This document shows, in pieces, positions 16,582-25,943 of a stretch of DNA of 39,452 nt (positions are counted from its first letter, which is position 1; each line of letters begins with the position of its first letter). A model generated the notes under the pieces. That model was not told the DNA's origin, searched no databases, and worked only from the letters and a program-made list of their open reading frames with translations. A program made the position numbers and the translations under genes. Where the stretch lies: positions 1 through 39,452 of the IMG/VR virus record IMGVR_UViG_3300027734_000010. One strand, given 5' to 3'. The stretch comes from a virus.

Positions 16582-19500
16582 CTCGTAGGCTCAGATTCTT
16601 AAATAGGCTGTCGATGAGGACAGAGGCAACGGGGTTCTTTTTTCTAAAGGCTTCAACGTGCTGTTGCCATTCACCCTGAATAACATCAAAGTTTCCTGGC
16701 ATGGCTTGGGCTAAGTCGCTCTGGTAATCACGATAATCGCTGATTAACTGGCGTGCAAGCGGCACTGTTTCCTTAAGACCTGGGCGCTTTTCAATTCCCT
16801 TAATATTCAGCACATTTTCCAGCGAGGCAAATGCAGCCTTACGGTGAATATTGCCCTCATTCAGAGATTCTGCCCATGGAATATTTTGTTTAGCGTGTTC
16901 CCCAGCAAGTTCTCTTTGTCGGGTATCATCACCACCGTACAACTCTTCGGTCATTAGAGGCAAATATTCAAACACATATTCATTGCCCCACTTGCGAGCA
17001 ATGTTCTTGATGTATTCGTCTGGCGTGTACTTAGCACGAAGCCCCATGTCCTTCTGTAAGTTGTAAACATGGGAGTCACGCTCCGACCCCTTCTTGTGGT
17101 AGGGAAGGAGCATTGCTACGCCCGCAGTCGTCCTGCTGTCCTTAAAGAGGTCTTGGTTCTGCTCCTGATAGATACCCATGTTGATGCTGGCATCAAGTTG
17201 AATGCCAAGTTTGGAAGAACTTTGACTAGCAACAAGAAACGCCATTGTTTCGGGGTGTGTTTTTAGGAGGTCTATAATCTTCTGAGTCTGTCCCTTTGTT
17301 CCGTAAAGGTCATGGATAAACTTTTGCAGTTCAGGCTGCACCTGTGTAGCCTGGGTTGATAGCGGCGAAAAGAACGATATGGCAGTACGTCCAAGGTAAA
17401 CAATCTGTGCGGCGATAGAGGTGTCCCTTACCAACGCTTCTCGGGCCATGGGGTCACTCATGTATTCTGCCATTCCCTTAAAGCCACGGTTGGGGTTACT
17501 TGGGTCCTCGTAGCCGTTAGTTATGTAGGACAAAGTTTCGTCAGCAATAAAGTTCTTGTAGTCCTTGTAGTCCTCGTGGTTGGGGTCTGCTGCTTCTGGA
17601 CCGCCCCACTGGTTATTCCAGTCCCTCTTTGCCTGTGCCTGTGCCTTTTTCATAATTTCACTACTTTTATCCGCAAAGTATTGAGGAATAAGACCGTACT
17701 GAATAGCAGAGATTGGGTTAGTCAATTCGCTGCTCACATTACGCCCACCACTCGCTATGAACGAAAGCGAACCTGCAACAGCACGGAAGGCGGGGTTAGG
17801 GATGGCGGCGTGCATCATTCCGACATTTGCGCCGACATCTCCAAGAACACTCTCGCTTATTCCACGGGTACTAATGTTAATGTCGGTAAAGGGAACATGC
17901 ATGCCGTAGGGCCGGATTGATTCTAACCATTTAATCGGCATGGCGACTAGCGGGCCGAACTGTGGTCGCAAGTGTTCCAGCATAGCCATAGGGCTTCCGG
18001 TGTGCAGACCAGAGGTGTCGTTCCATGGGAATACTGAGTTGAGGGATGTCAGTGAACCAGCAAGACCAATCGGAACGTTACCACTAGGGGAAAACCCAAA
18101 TGTTTTAAGAAAACTGGTAAACGCACGTCCACCAAACATAGAACCTGGCAAAACAATTGTTCCGTTGGAACCAGTGCTTTCAGCGCCTCGGGCACCAGAC
18201 TCCATAAACATCAACTGCAATAGCATGTACTTCTCGAACGCTGCTGGGTTCTGCAGGGCCAATCGTCCCATACGCTTGAGAGCCTGGTTCTGGGCGAACC
18301 AGAAAGGTGCGTATGCCCTGGACCATTGTTCGAACACCATTCGGTCTTGAGGGTTGTGGACGTACTTGATGCCCTGGTTGATAGCACGGGACTGTGCGAT
18401 AGAGAACGCTAGGTCCTCTGTGATTGCGCCGCTCTTAACCAATGGCTCCAGGAAGTCCAACTGTGCGTTAAGTTCTACGCCGTAAAGTGGTCGGCGGGCA
18501 ACGCTGTCAATGACACGGCGAGATACAGTGTCGTGAAGGCGGTCTGAGAAACGGTCAACAAAATTGGGGGCATCATAATGCTTTCCCGATTGCACAGGTA
18601 TTTTGTCTGGGAACAAAGCGTGGACAACGCCACCAGTGTCGGCGTAACGCTTTGCGACTCCCTGCGCTCTTTTGCCGGTGGCTTTGCCCCCTCCGGCACG
18701 TCCACGCCATCTTGTTCCATGCACACCGGCAAGGCGTGGCTTGTGCTTTGCAATCAGTTTAGGGATTGTCTCAGCACCCTCAGTCAGCGCATCAAACGTA
18801 GACTGGTCGTGGAATCTAGAGGAAGGGTTGTAAAGCACTTCATGGTAACGCAGTCGCTCCCCGCCCTTCTCAGCCTTTGCTCGTGGCGGCAAAATTTCCT
18901 CTTTGGCACTGCTTTTCATGCGCTGGAGGACACGGGCGTGTTCCGCATCGGGAGTAATAATTAACTTTTCTACTTCGTTAACTTTCGTAGGAGCCTCGCC
19001 CTTACCAAGCATCGAAAGAACACGGCGGTGGAAAACACGGTCTCCCATGTCGGGGAACGAGAAACCACCCATGGAACCTCGCCCATGGCTAGCCCACAGG
19101 ATGTGCTGAATGTTGGCGCTGGCCCATTCTTCTAGGGAGTCAACCTTTTGCAAACGGTCCTTAAGTTGGTCAAGTAAACGTCCACGGATAGGGGTTCCAG
19201 CAGCAAGACCGTTTTCCGCTAAAATCTCGGCAGCGATACGGTCACGAGTAGTTGCTAGCAATTTGCCTTTTGCGGCACGGTCCATGTTATCAAACAGTCC
19301 AGGGTTATTACGAACCATTTGCTTTGTAACTTTGTTGATTTCGATTGTTGCAGCGTCAAGACGTTCTTGAAAAGTGGCACCGGGAAAGTTCAACGGTTGC
19401 ATGTAGTCGTCAAGAATGCTGGCGGTAGTACGTTGCATAGGGTCTTGAGCAATGTCTTGCCATACCTTGCCCAAACCAGCAAGGCTTTCGGTGTCTATTT

Positions 19501-22500
19501 CTGAGTTTTGCGCCCAGTGACCAGTGCCTTGACCATTAGCAAGGTTCCGGAACTGCGCACCAATAGCGTCCTTACCACCCTGGTAAACGTCAGCGTGGTC
19601 AGCAGACAAGCCGCCAACAGAGTAACCATTAAGTAGTGCGTCCTTAGTCATGCGCTCTACAAATTTGTCAAACGATTTACCGCTAGTAAGACCCTTCACA
19701 AAGTCACGTTCTATGCGCCGTGTGTAGCGTTTTAATTCCGAAGGGAAACTCTTGCCATAAAAATCAATCTCTTCTTTGGTCAAAGAAGTAAGCATGCCGT
19801 GAATGCGCTTTTGGATGTACGTCATTTCATCAAGGCTAACAACACGATTGTAATCTTTTGCGTATTGACGAGCGGCACGCTCAACGTGACTTCCCAAGGA
19901 AGCCTTGGTGTAAGTGCTGACTCCAACACGGAAAGCGTTGGGGATGGCTTCAGATATTGATACACGCATTGAGAACGAGCCAGTGGACAGCGCCATCTTA
20001 CGGAAGTAGTCGTCAATCAAACGCTGACGAACCTGTGTGTGGACGTAATGAGCGCCGTTGGACAGCATCATTTGCGCCCGTTCGGGAACTTCGTAGAACT
20101 TGTAGTCGCCAGTAGCAGCAGTGATAAGGTCACTCTTATCTTTTCGCAGTTTGTCTGACTCTTCTTTTAGCGTCAGCCAGGCAGGGTCGCTAGATACAGC
20201 CGAAGCCGCAAATGCATCCTTCTCTTTTTCTAATTGTTCTGACCGTCTTTGGACTTCCACCCATGCCGGGTTGCTGATTAACTTTTGGTCATCCGGGATT
20301 TTGGCCTTGTCAGCCTTAAGTTGGTCTGACCTTTTCTTAAGGTCTAGCCACACTGGGTCTTTCGTGTGGGGTGCTGCAGCAACTCCGGTCATCTTGACGT
20401 AATTGGCTTCAACAGCCTTCATCTGCTTTTGGACATTAGCCAACTTGTCGTTGATAGGCTTTGCCAACGTGTCGTTGATTGCGTCAATCATTTCCCTGCG
20501 CCCATTATTGGACTTAAGATACTTTGAAACGTCACGGACAATGTTATCCAGCGTGTTGTAGTCAAACATTGGAAGGTAGTGTTCGTGCATGGAACCAAGA
20601 CCTGCAGTTTCGGTCATCTCCCCGCCAGATGGGAAGGGACGCTTAGCATCAACAATGTTGTTAACATCTGCGCCAGAGTAAACGTTACGAGAGCCACCAC
20701 CACCGAAAGGGTTGCCAAGTTCTTCTACCGCATGACCAAACGATGAAGAAAGAAGGTTGCGGGCTTTCTTTGCCTCCTGGGGAGTCATTCCGGCCTTGGC
20801 TACAAGTTCTGCCAACTGCGACTCAACTTGAAGGTTAAACGTGTCCTTGGCCCAGTTCCAGTAAACAGTTTTCCATTCGAGGGAACTGTTGGACATAGCA
20901 AGGCGGTTGACAAGAAGGTCGGCGGTCAGTGGATTGACACCACTGGCACGCATGACACGGCCCAATAGGTCGAGGCTCTTAGGGTCGCCAATCTTGATTA
21001 CCCGGTTAGAGAACTTACGATATTCATCCCAGTAAACAGGCTTCATGCTAGTAAACATGCGGTAGAACTTGTTGTCCATAGCCGACTTCGCTGCATCAGC
21101 ATAACGGCCTTCGGCAATCAGTTTTTCAGTCCTGGCTTCAATGCGTCCTTCGACCTGCACTCTGGCCCAGTCCTTATACGACATGAAACGGCTGTAGGAA
21201 GGCGCACGGTAGGTGTTGAGGTATTGGTGCGCTTCTGCCACTGACGCAAAAAGTTCTACAACATCTTCTTTAGACTCCGCCTCTGAGAGCAACTTCATAA
21301 AGTTCTCTCCGGCCTCTAATTCGCTAGGGCGTACAGCGTGTGATAATTCTGGAAAGTTTTTGTAGATTCGAGAAATGCTGGAAGCCTTGGGATTTAATCT
21401 CCTGGCTGCCGCAGCCGCTTGCTCATCGGTAAAAGGTTGCATTTTTTTACTAGCAGCAATGCGAGCGTCAATCTGCGCTTGGGTAAAACCCTTCTTTTTC
21501 ATTGCAGCAGTTTTTTTGGCGATAGTTTCTAAACGAGTTTTCTTTACACGCTCTGCAGTCTCAAGACGGTGAGGGATAGCCTCCTTGTTAATATCAACTA
21601 CTTTGTCGACAAAAGCACGAAACTTAGGGCTACGAGCGTTGAGGTTGTAAACATCAGTGGCGCTACGGATGCCGATACCGCCGTACACACGCTTAAGCAT
21701 GCCCGTGTTTTCCAATTGTTTTGTCTGGCTGATTGGGTTAAGGATTGCCTGGAAGGGGTCAAATGCAAACCACGAAAGAAAGTCAAGTGGACCTGAGACC
21801 ATGTTGTACCACCAGGTATTAGGTTCTGCGCCTACTGCAGTAGCAACTTCACGTCCAAACGAAATGGGGGCATGGGTAATCGGGTCCATGTATTTTTCGC
21901 CGTCAGTAGTCTTTTCCCACGATTTGTCCCATTCGTGCCCTAGACCAAAACCGTTCGTGTTGCTGACCAGTTGAGCAGCAAGTTCAAGGTTAAGCGGAAT
22001 GTGTGCGTGGCGTGTGCCGTATGTGGAAACGTCCTTGAGAATCTTGCCGGTAGGAGAAAGGTTACGGCTAAGAAAAGCACCAGCCCATTCGGAGCCGGAA
22101 GCATCCTCCGCAACATTCAATGCTTCTCGCCCATAGCGCCCAAGCATGGGTTCGTCCATACCCTTGCGTGCATAGGCAGCAATGAGTTTGTTTCGCACTT
22201 CAGTGTTTGCTGAAGCGTGCATAAGCCAATCTTGCGAAGCCTGGATAAGCCGCATCCAACGCTTGTCTCCAAGTTTTGCTCCTTGTGCAAGAATATGCAA
22301 TTGTTCAAGAGTCGCTTTTTCAGCGCCACTAACCCCAGCCTTTTCAAGCGTAGATTTAAGTGCAGTCTTTTCAAGTCCCTTGAGAGCAAGGGCAAAACCC
22401 TTGCCCGATGCGTTAAGCAACGCTGCTGTAGAAAACCAAGTACCAAGGTACAGATTGGCCTGAGCATCGCCTTGGGTCCTGCGGATGTTGCTCTCCGTCC

Positions 22501-23428
22501 GGATGGCGTGTTGGATGCCAAACAGATGTTCGCCCGTGTTACGCCAAATACCACCAGCAACATTAGCAACAGTTTGTGCGCCGCCAAAGATTGCTGACGA
22601 TACTCCTTCGCCACCGGAGATGTTGAGCGATGCTGGCTGCATGCCTTTACCGCCGCCTACCTTTTCTACGGTTCTTCCTGCTGCGCTTGCCAGGATTGCT
22701 TCGAGGTCAGTTTGCAATTCCCCTGTAAATTCAATTACCTTTTGAACTCCGCCACCGACACCTTGTGCCATTTGAACACCGGGGCTAGCCATAATTCGTT
22801 TGTACATTGACTCAGACGCATTTTTTAATCCGTCATCGGACATAATTGCTGTAGCGTAAATCTTCATCATGTCGTCCATGGTGGCAAGGTACTTGACATC
22901 ATGCGCCTGCATGTCAGACAATGCCGCAGTCATAAGAAGGTAGGGTTTGGTAATAAGTTCTGGGTGAGCGGCCAACGCACGCCCAAGTGCTACTTCAGTG
23001 TTTTGATATTTGTATTGGTCTGGAAGATAAGCAGCCTTAGTCCAAGGGTCACGTTGCGAGGGGGCCAAAGTGTCCACTCCAGCACCGCCAGCGACGATGG
23101 TTGCTGTAGGAAATAACTCTAAAACGGGACCGGTAAGAAACTTTTTAACCTTATCGCCAAAAGTCTCACCTTCTGTCTTGAGGGGAAACTGCAACGAAGT
23201 TTTTTGATATTGCAAGTTGCCTTGCTGCTGGATGCGGGCATCCTGATAAGCCTGCTGTGTAAGGTTGGCGGCTACGTCTTTAGCAATATTGTGTAACTGG
23301 TCAAGTTCTTCTTGTTGCTTGCGGTTGTGTTCACGCTGCCTTTGCATTTGGACACCAGCACCCATAGCCTGAGTCTGCCCTGGCGCTGGTCGTAACCAAC
23401 CCCTTCCAACCTTGACTGGCTCTACCAC
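16571..23428 (-). CDS. Giant 2,285-residue protein, candidate DNA-ejection/internal virion protein
   Basis: One uninterrupted frame from GTG 23428, which overlaps the previous stop. It occupies about 17% of the genome. The N-terminus is Gln-rich and helical. Gly/Ala-rich, amphipathic or membrane-active stretches occur near residues 200-360 (GVGGGVQKVIE, GGAQTVANVAGG). Three coiled-coil repeats lie near 1020-1100. Lys/Arg-rich loops occur around 1480-1530 and aromatic-rich segments (WSRAYAPFWFAQNQ) around 1710. The long stretches of mixed helix, size and neighbourhood resemble the largest ejection proteins of podoviruses and large polyvalent phage proteins. No catalytic motif can be assigned by eye. 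Confidence 0.7.
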   Translation of the reverse strand: MVEPVKVGRGWLRPAPGQTQAMGAGVQMQRQREHNRKQQEELDQLHNIAKDVAANLTQQAYQDARIQQQGNLQYQKTSLQFPLKTEGETFGDKVKKFLTGPVLELFPTATIVAGGAGVDTLAPSQRDPWTKAAYLPDQYKYQNTEVALGRALAAHPELITKPYLLMTAALSDMQAHDVKYLATMDDMMKIYATAIMSDDGLKNASESMYKRIMASPGVQMAQGVGGGVQKVIEFTGELQTDLEAILASAAGRTVEKVGGGKGMQPASLNISGGEGVSSAIFGGAQTVANVAGGIWRNTGEHLFGIQHAIRTESNIRRTQGDAQANLYLGTWFSTAALLNASGKGFALALKGLEKTALKSTLEKAGVSGAEKATLEQLHILAQGAKLGDKRWMRLIQASQDWLMHASANTEVRNKLIAAYARKGMDEPMLGRYGREALNVAEDASGSEWAGAFLSRNLSPTGKILKDVSTYGTRHAHIPLNLELAAQLVSNTNGFGLGHEWDKSWEKTTDGEKYMDPITHAPISFGREVATAVGAEPNTWWYNMVSGPLDFLSWFAFDPFQAILNPISQTKQLENTGMLKRVYGGIGIRSATDVYNLNARSPKFRAFVDKVVDINKEAIPHRLETAERVKKTRLETIAKKTAAMKKKGFTQAQIDARIAASKKMQPFTDEQAAAAARRLNPKASSISRIYKNFPELSHAVRPSELEAGENFMKLLSEAESKEDVVELFASVAEAHQYLNTYRAPSYSRFMSYKDWARVQVEGRIEARTEKLIAEGRYADAAKSAMDNKFYRMFTSMKPVYWDEYRKFSNRVIKIGDPKSLDLLGRVMRASGVNPLTADLLVNRLAMSNSSLEWKTVYWNWAKDTFNLQVESQLAELVAKAGMTPQEAKKARNLLSSSFGHAVEELGNPFGGGGSRNVYSGADVNNIVDAKRPFPSGGEMTETAGLGSMHEHYLPMFDYNTLDNIVRDVSKYLKSNNGRREMIDAINDTLAKPINDKLANVQKQMKAVEANYVKMTGVAAAPHTKDPVWLDLKKRSDQLKADKAKIPDDQKLISNPAWVEVQRRSEQLEKEKDAFAASAVSSDPAWLTLKEESDKLRKDKSDLITAATGDYKFYEVPERAQMMLSNGAHYVHTQVRQRLIDDYFRKMALSTGSFSMRVSISEAIPNAFRVGVSTYTKASLGSHVERAARQYAKDYNRVVSLDEMTYIQKRIHGMLTSLTKEEIDFYGKSFPSELKRYTRRIERDFVKGLTSGKSFDKFVERMTKDALLNGYSVGGLSADHADVYQGGKDAIGAQFRNLANGQGTGHWAQNSEIDTESLAGLGKVWQDIAQDPMQRTTASILDDYMQPLNFPGATFQERLDAATIEINKVTKQMVRNNPGLFDNMDRAAKGKLLATTRDRIAAEILAENGLAAGTPIRGRLLDQLKDRLQKVDSLEEWASANIQHILWASHGRGSMGGFSFPDMGDRVFHRRVLSMLGKGEAPTKVNEVEKLIITPDAEHARVLQRMKSSAKEEILPPRAKAEKGGERLRYHEVLYNPSSRFHDQSTFDALTEGAETIPKLIAKHKPRLAGVHGTRWRGRAGGGKATGKRAQGVAKRYADTGGVVHALFPDKIPVQSGKHYDAPNFVDRFSDRLHDTVSRRVIDSVARRPLYGVELNAQLDFLEPLVKSGAITEDLAFSIAQSRAINQGIKYVHNPQDRMVFEQWSRAYAPFWFAQNQALKRMGRLALQNPAAFEKYMLLQLMFMESGARGAESTGSNGTIVLPGSMFGGRAFTSFLKTFGFSPSGNVPIGLAGSLTSLNSVFPWNDTSGLHTGSPMAMLEHLRPQFGPLVAMPIKWLESIRPYGMHVPFTDINISTRGISESVLGDVGANVGMMHAAIPNPAFRAVAGSLSFIASGGRNVSSELTNPISAIQYGLIPQYFADKSSEIMKKAQAQAKRDWNNQWGGPEAADPNHEDYKDYKNFIADETLSYITNGYEDPSNPNRGFKGMAEYMSDPMAREALVRDTSIAAQIVYLGRTAISFFSPLSTQATQVQPELQKFIHDLYGTKGQTQKIIDLLKTHPETMAFLVASQSSSKLGIQLDASINMGIYQEQNQDLFKDSRTTAGVAMLLPYHKKGSERDSHVYNLQKDMGLRAKYTPDEYIKNIARKWGNEYVFEYLPLMTEELYGGDDTRQRELAGEHAKQNIPWAESLNEGNIHRKAAFASLENVLNIKGIEKRPGLKETVPLARQLISDYRDYQSDLAQAMPGNFDVIQGEWQQHVEAFRKKNPVASVLIDSLFKNLSLRDVR
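20115..20360 (-). repeat. Three tandem 28-29-residue coiled-coil repeats in the giant protein
   Basis: Three successive copies begin DPVWLDLKKRSDQL, NPAWVEVQRRSEQL and DPAWLTLKEESDKL, at about residues 1024, 1053 and 1082. Each starts with (D/N)P.W and continues as a charged helix. The copies differ greatly at DNA level, so the duplication is old or under protein-level selection. Confidence 0.85.
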
Positions 23429-23904
23429 TACATGACCATCGTTTTCATAAACTCAGCAAGGTCACGCACAGCGTTAGACGAGAAGGGACCGTCAGCCAAA
23501 GACTGTGCAATATTGTACAAACGAGTGTGGTCTGGGTCCTGGCTTACAACACCACCGAAACCCATTTCAGGTGGGGTGTTAAGGTAATCCCGCATAGCGT
23601 CAATACCAGAACCCTGCTGGTCAATAGTGGGGACAGTGATGGGTCCAGGCTGAGGGCCGTTAGAACCCAGTGGCATTGGCTGTTTGACGGGAGGGCCATT
23701 AGTTTCGCCAACTTCAGGGACCATTGAGTTAGGTGTCTGCAAGGGAATGGCCCGTTGAGCGGCACGCTGCTCCCCTGCCTTACCGTAAGTTTGGTCTGGG
23801 GCTGCCTCAATAGGTAAATCTTCAGACACGTTAAGGTCAGAGCGGTTGGGATAGGCTTTACCGGCTGCGCCGCTTACTTTTCCACCACGTCCAGTTCTAG
23901 GCAT
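23428..23904 (-). CDS. Hypothetical, mostly disordered protein next to the portal region
   Basis: 158 residues rich in Pro, Gly and Gln up to residue about 105, then a short helical C-terminus (LYNIAQSLADGPFSSNAVRDLAEFMKTMV). Its stop overlaps the GTG of the giant gene. It may be an assembly chaperone or anchor for the giant protein. No family is recognised. Confidence 0.65.
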   Translation of the reverse strand: MPRTGRGGKVSGAAGKAYPNRSDLNVSEDLPIEAAPDQTYGKAGEQRAAQRAIPLQTPNSMVPEVGETNGPPVKQPMPLGSNGPQPGPITVPTIDQQGSGIDAMRDYLNTPPEMGFGGVVSQDPDHTRLYNIAQSLADGPFSSNAVRDLAEFMKTMVM

Positions 23905-24055
23905 TTTCTACTTCCTCTACTAAATCCAGCAAGTAAAACAAACAGGCAGTACAGACTGCTTGCTCAAATAGGGCTTCTTCGTCAAGGGGGTCAGGGTAGA
24001 GTATAACATTTTCACGCTCGCAACGCCAGCAGTTCCCGATAACGATGTAACCCAA
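23897..24055 (-). CDS. Small zinc-ribbon-like protein between portal and internal proteins
   Basis: A 52-residue frame starting at TTG 24055, immediately after the portal stop, and overlapping the next ATG by 8 bases. It has CWRC at about 9-12 and CTAC at about 35-38, followed by a hydrophobic helix. The gap would otherwise be the only empty stretch in this operon. The TTG start and lack of a strong ribosome site keep confidence moderate. Confidence 0.55.
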   Translation of the reverse strand: MGYIVIGNCWRCERENVILYPDPLDEEALFEQAVCTACLFYLLDLVEEVENA

Positions 24056-24056
24056 C

Positions 24057-25943
24057 TCACTGACCTAACGCCTGTTCTGCGGGTGACTGGTTCGCTGATG
24101 AACGCAGGCTCCGCAACATTGATGCTAGGTCCTGCGGGCCTTGTTCGGGGGCGGGCATGGGTGCGCCGGGCATGCCGGGTGGGGCCATACCTGGCATTTG
24201 GTCGACCATGTTTGGCTGCTCTGGGTTCATGGCTTCTTGTCCGGGCGGAGCAAAAGGCTGACCTTGTTGCTGAGCCTGCTGTGCCTGAGCCTGCTTCTTT
24301 TGCATCTCTTCGTGGACACGGCTAACAGCCACCTCCAACGGAACATGGTCGGTAGCCTTAATAGAGGCGATACGGGCAATGCTGGCTGGGTCCAACTGAC
24401 CCGATGCAGCCTGCTGCTCTAGACCAGTGAGTAGTGCTTGTCGGATTCCTTCGAGTTCAACTTGGTCTCGCTCACGGGTTGGGTCCTCAATCGCTGGGTC
24501 CATTTCACGGGCAGTCTGCTTAGACATGATGCCGGTTCCAACACGCTGTCCGATAGCGATGACCATTCCGTTGACATCGGACCCAGGTACGGAATATTTA
24601 ACATAGCAGAGGTCGGTTTCAAACGCTTCATTGGGTACATAGTCTTTCTGAGTGACGACTCCGGACGTGCCCATAACATATTGGCTTGGTTTGCTGCCAT
24701 GATAAGCCTTCTGGAAAGCAATAGCACGCCGGATTTCTGCTTCCATACTAGCAGCAAAAATCTCTTGCAGTTCCTGGATAGGCATATCTACAGTGCTGCC
24801 CATAACCATCTCTCCACGGCGAGCGGTACGGATGTTAGAGCCAGACTCTCCACCGAACTCTGATGGGATACCGGCGGTCAAGCGTTGTGCCCGCTCCAGA
24901 CGGTCAAGGGCCAGAGGGACGCCCTGGTTGGTCTGAATACCGACAACTTGCAAGTTACCGTTTTCAATGATTCCACGGCGGCCTTGCTTACCATCTGCTT
25001 CTTCAATAATGCGAGGCTTGCCGTTAGAGTTGGCGCTGGCAACAACCCATTCGTCTTGGAAAATACTGCGGAACACGGCGATGGTTTCGAGGGAGTCCAA
25101 CTTGGCTTGGCGCTGGTACATGCCTAGCAACTGGTCGAACATACCGCTCATGCGGTCTAGGGTGATGCGTCCTGGCATGACCACTGGGCAGATACCGGCC
25201 CGGTTGGGGATGCGCTCTAGAACAAGTTGCATGGACGACTGGACTACAGTTTGATTTTCTCCAGGTCGCCGGTCCACACCCATAGCAACCAAAACAGTCT
25301 CTTCAGCATCTACATACTCCAAAATGTTGATAAGAACATCGCCAGTTTCCTTAGCGGTGTAAAGAGCGTTGGCCTGCTGGGGGTACGTCTGACGAAGCCA
25401 TGCAAGGCTGCGCTTGTCAACAAAAATGCAGTTATCCGGTTCCATCGAGTCTGGGTCGTAGGACTGGGCGGGGTAAGTCGAAAGAGGGTTGCGTGGTCGC
25501 CAGAAGGGGATGGCTCGCTTGTCGTGTGAGTCTAGTGAAACTGGGGAGATGGAGACAGGGGAGCAACCGTAGGCGGTCATGTAGCGGGCACGGCGGCGCA
25601 TCTTCATGGTGGCTTTGTTCATGTCCAGCCAGCCCTTAGTTGCCATGCGGCGCTGGTACGCCTTATCCTCAGAGGCTTGGATGCCAGGGCGGAGGGCCGG
25701 GAAAGACACGTCTGGCATGACGGAAGCCACACGCATAGAGAACTGTTCGATACCCTGAGCGACTAGGTTAGCCACGGCGGGCTTCTCCATATCGTCTAGT
25801 TCAGGGAGTGGGACTACGACATCACCGTTGTAATGACGGCGAACGTCATCCATCTGGTTAATGTAAGGGCTACGGTCCTTCTTGCGCTGTTGATAAAGGG
25901 TGACAATTTGTTCTGCAGTAATCAAACTTTGGCCCTCAACCAA
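24057..25943 (-). CDS. Portal protein
   Basis: 628 residues, following terminase with a 22-base overlap, the standard position. The N-terminal helix-rich stretch (LYQQRKKDRSPYINQMDDVRRHYNGD), the clip/stem-like middle (DQLLGMYQRQAKLDSLETIAVFRSIFQDEW) and the long C-terminal helix with Glu/Arg fit portal architecture. The last 90 residues are a Gln/Pro/Met-rich disordered tail. It should form the dodecameric DNA channel at one vertex. Confidence 0.85.
   Translation of the reverse strand: MVEGQSLITAEQIVTLYQQRKKDRSPYINQMDDVRRHYNGDVVVPLPELDDMEKPAVANLVAQGIEQFSMRVASVMPDVSFPALRPGIQASEDKAYQRRMATKGWLDMNKATMKMRRRARYMTAYGCSPVSISPVSLDSHDKRAIPFWRPRNPLSTYPAQSYDPDSMEPDNCIFVDKRSLAWLRQTYPQQANALYTAKETGDVLINILEYVDAEETVLVAMGVDRRPGENQTVVQSSMQLVLERIPNRAGICPVVMPGRITLDRMSGMFDQLLGMYQRQAKLDSLETIAVFRSIFQDEWVVASANSNGKPRIIEEADGKQGRRGIIENGNLQVVGIQTNQGVPLALDRLERAQRLTAGIPSEFGGESGSNIRTARRGEMVMGSTVDMPIQELQEIFAASMEAEIRRAIAFQKAYHGSKPSQYVMGTSGVVTQKDYVPNEAFETDLCYVKYSVPGSDVNGMVIAIGQRVGTGIMSKQTAREMDPAIEDPTRERDQVELEGIRQALLTGLEQQAASGQLDPASIARIASIKATDHVPLEVAVSRVHEEMQKKQAQAQQAQQQGQPFAPPGQEAMNPEQPNMVDQMPGMAPPGMPGAPMPAPEQGPQDLASMLRSLRSSANQSPAEQALGQ

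Noticed and set aside
16851-22745. Many plus-strand and alternative frames of 60-165 codons opposite the giant gene
   Set aside because: They lie wholly within the strongly supported 2,285-codon frame and show no ribosome sites or motifs.
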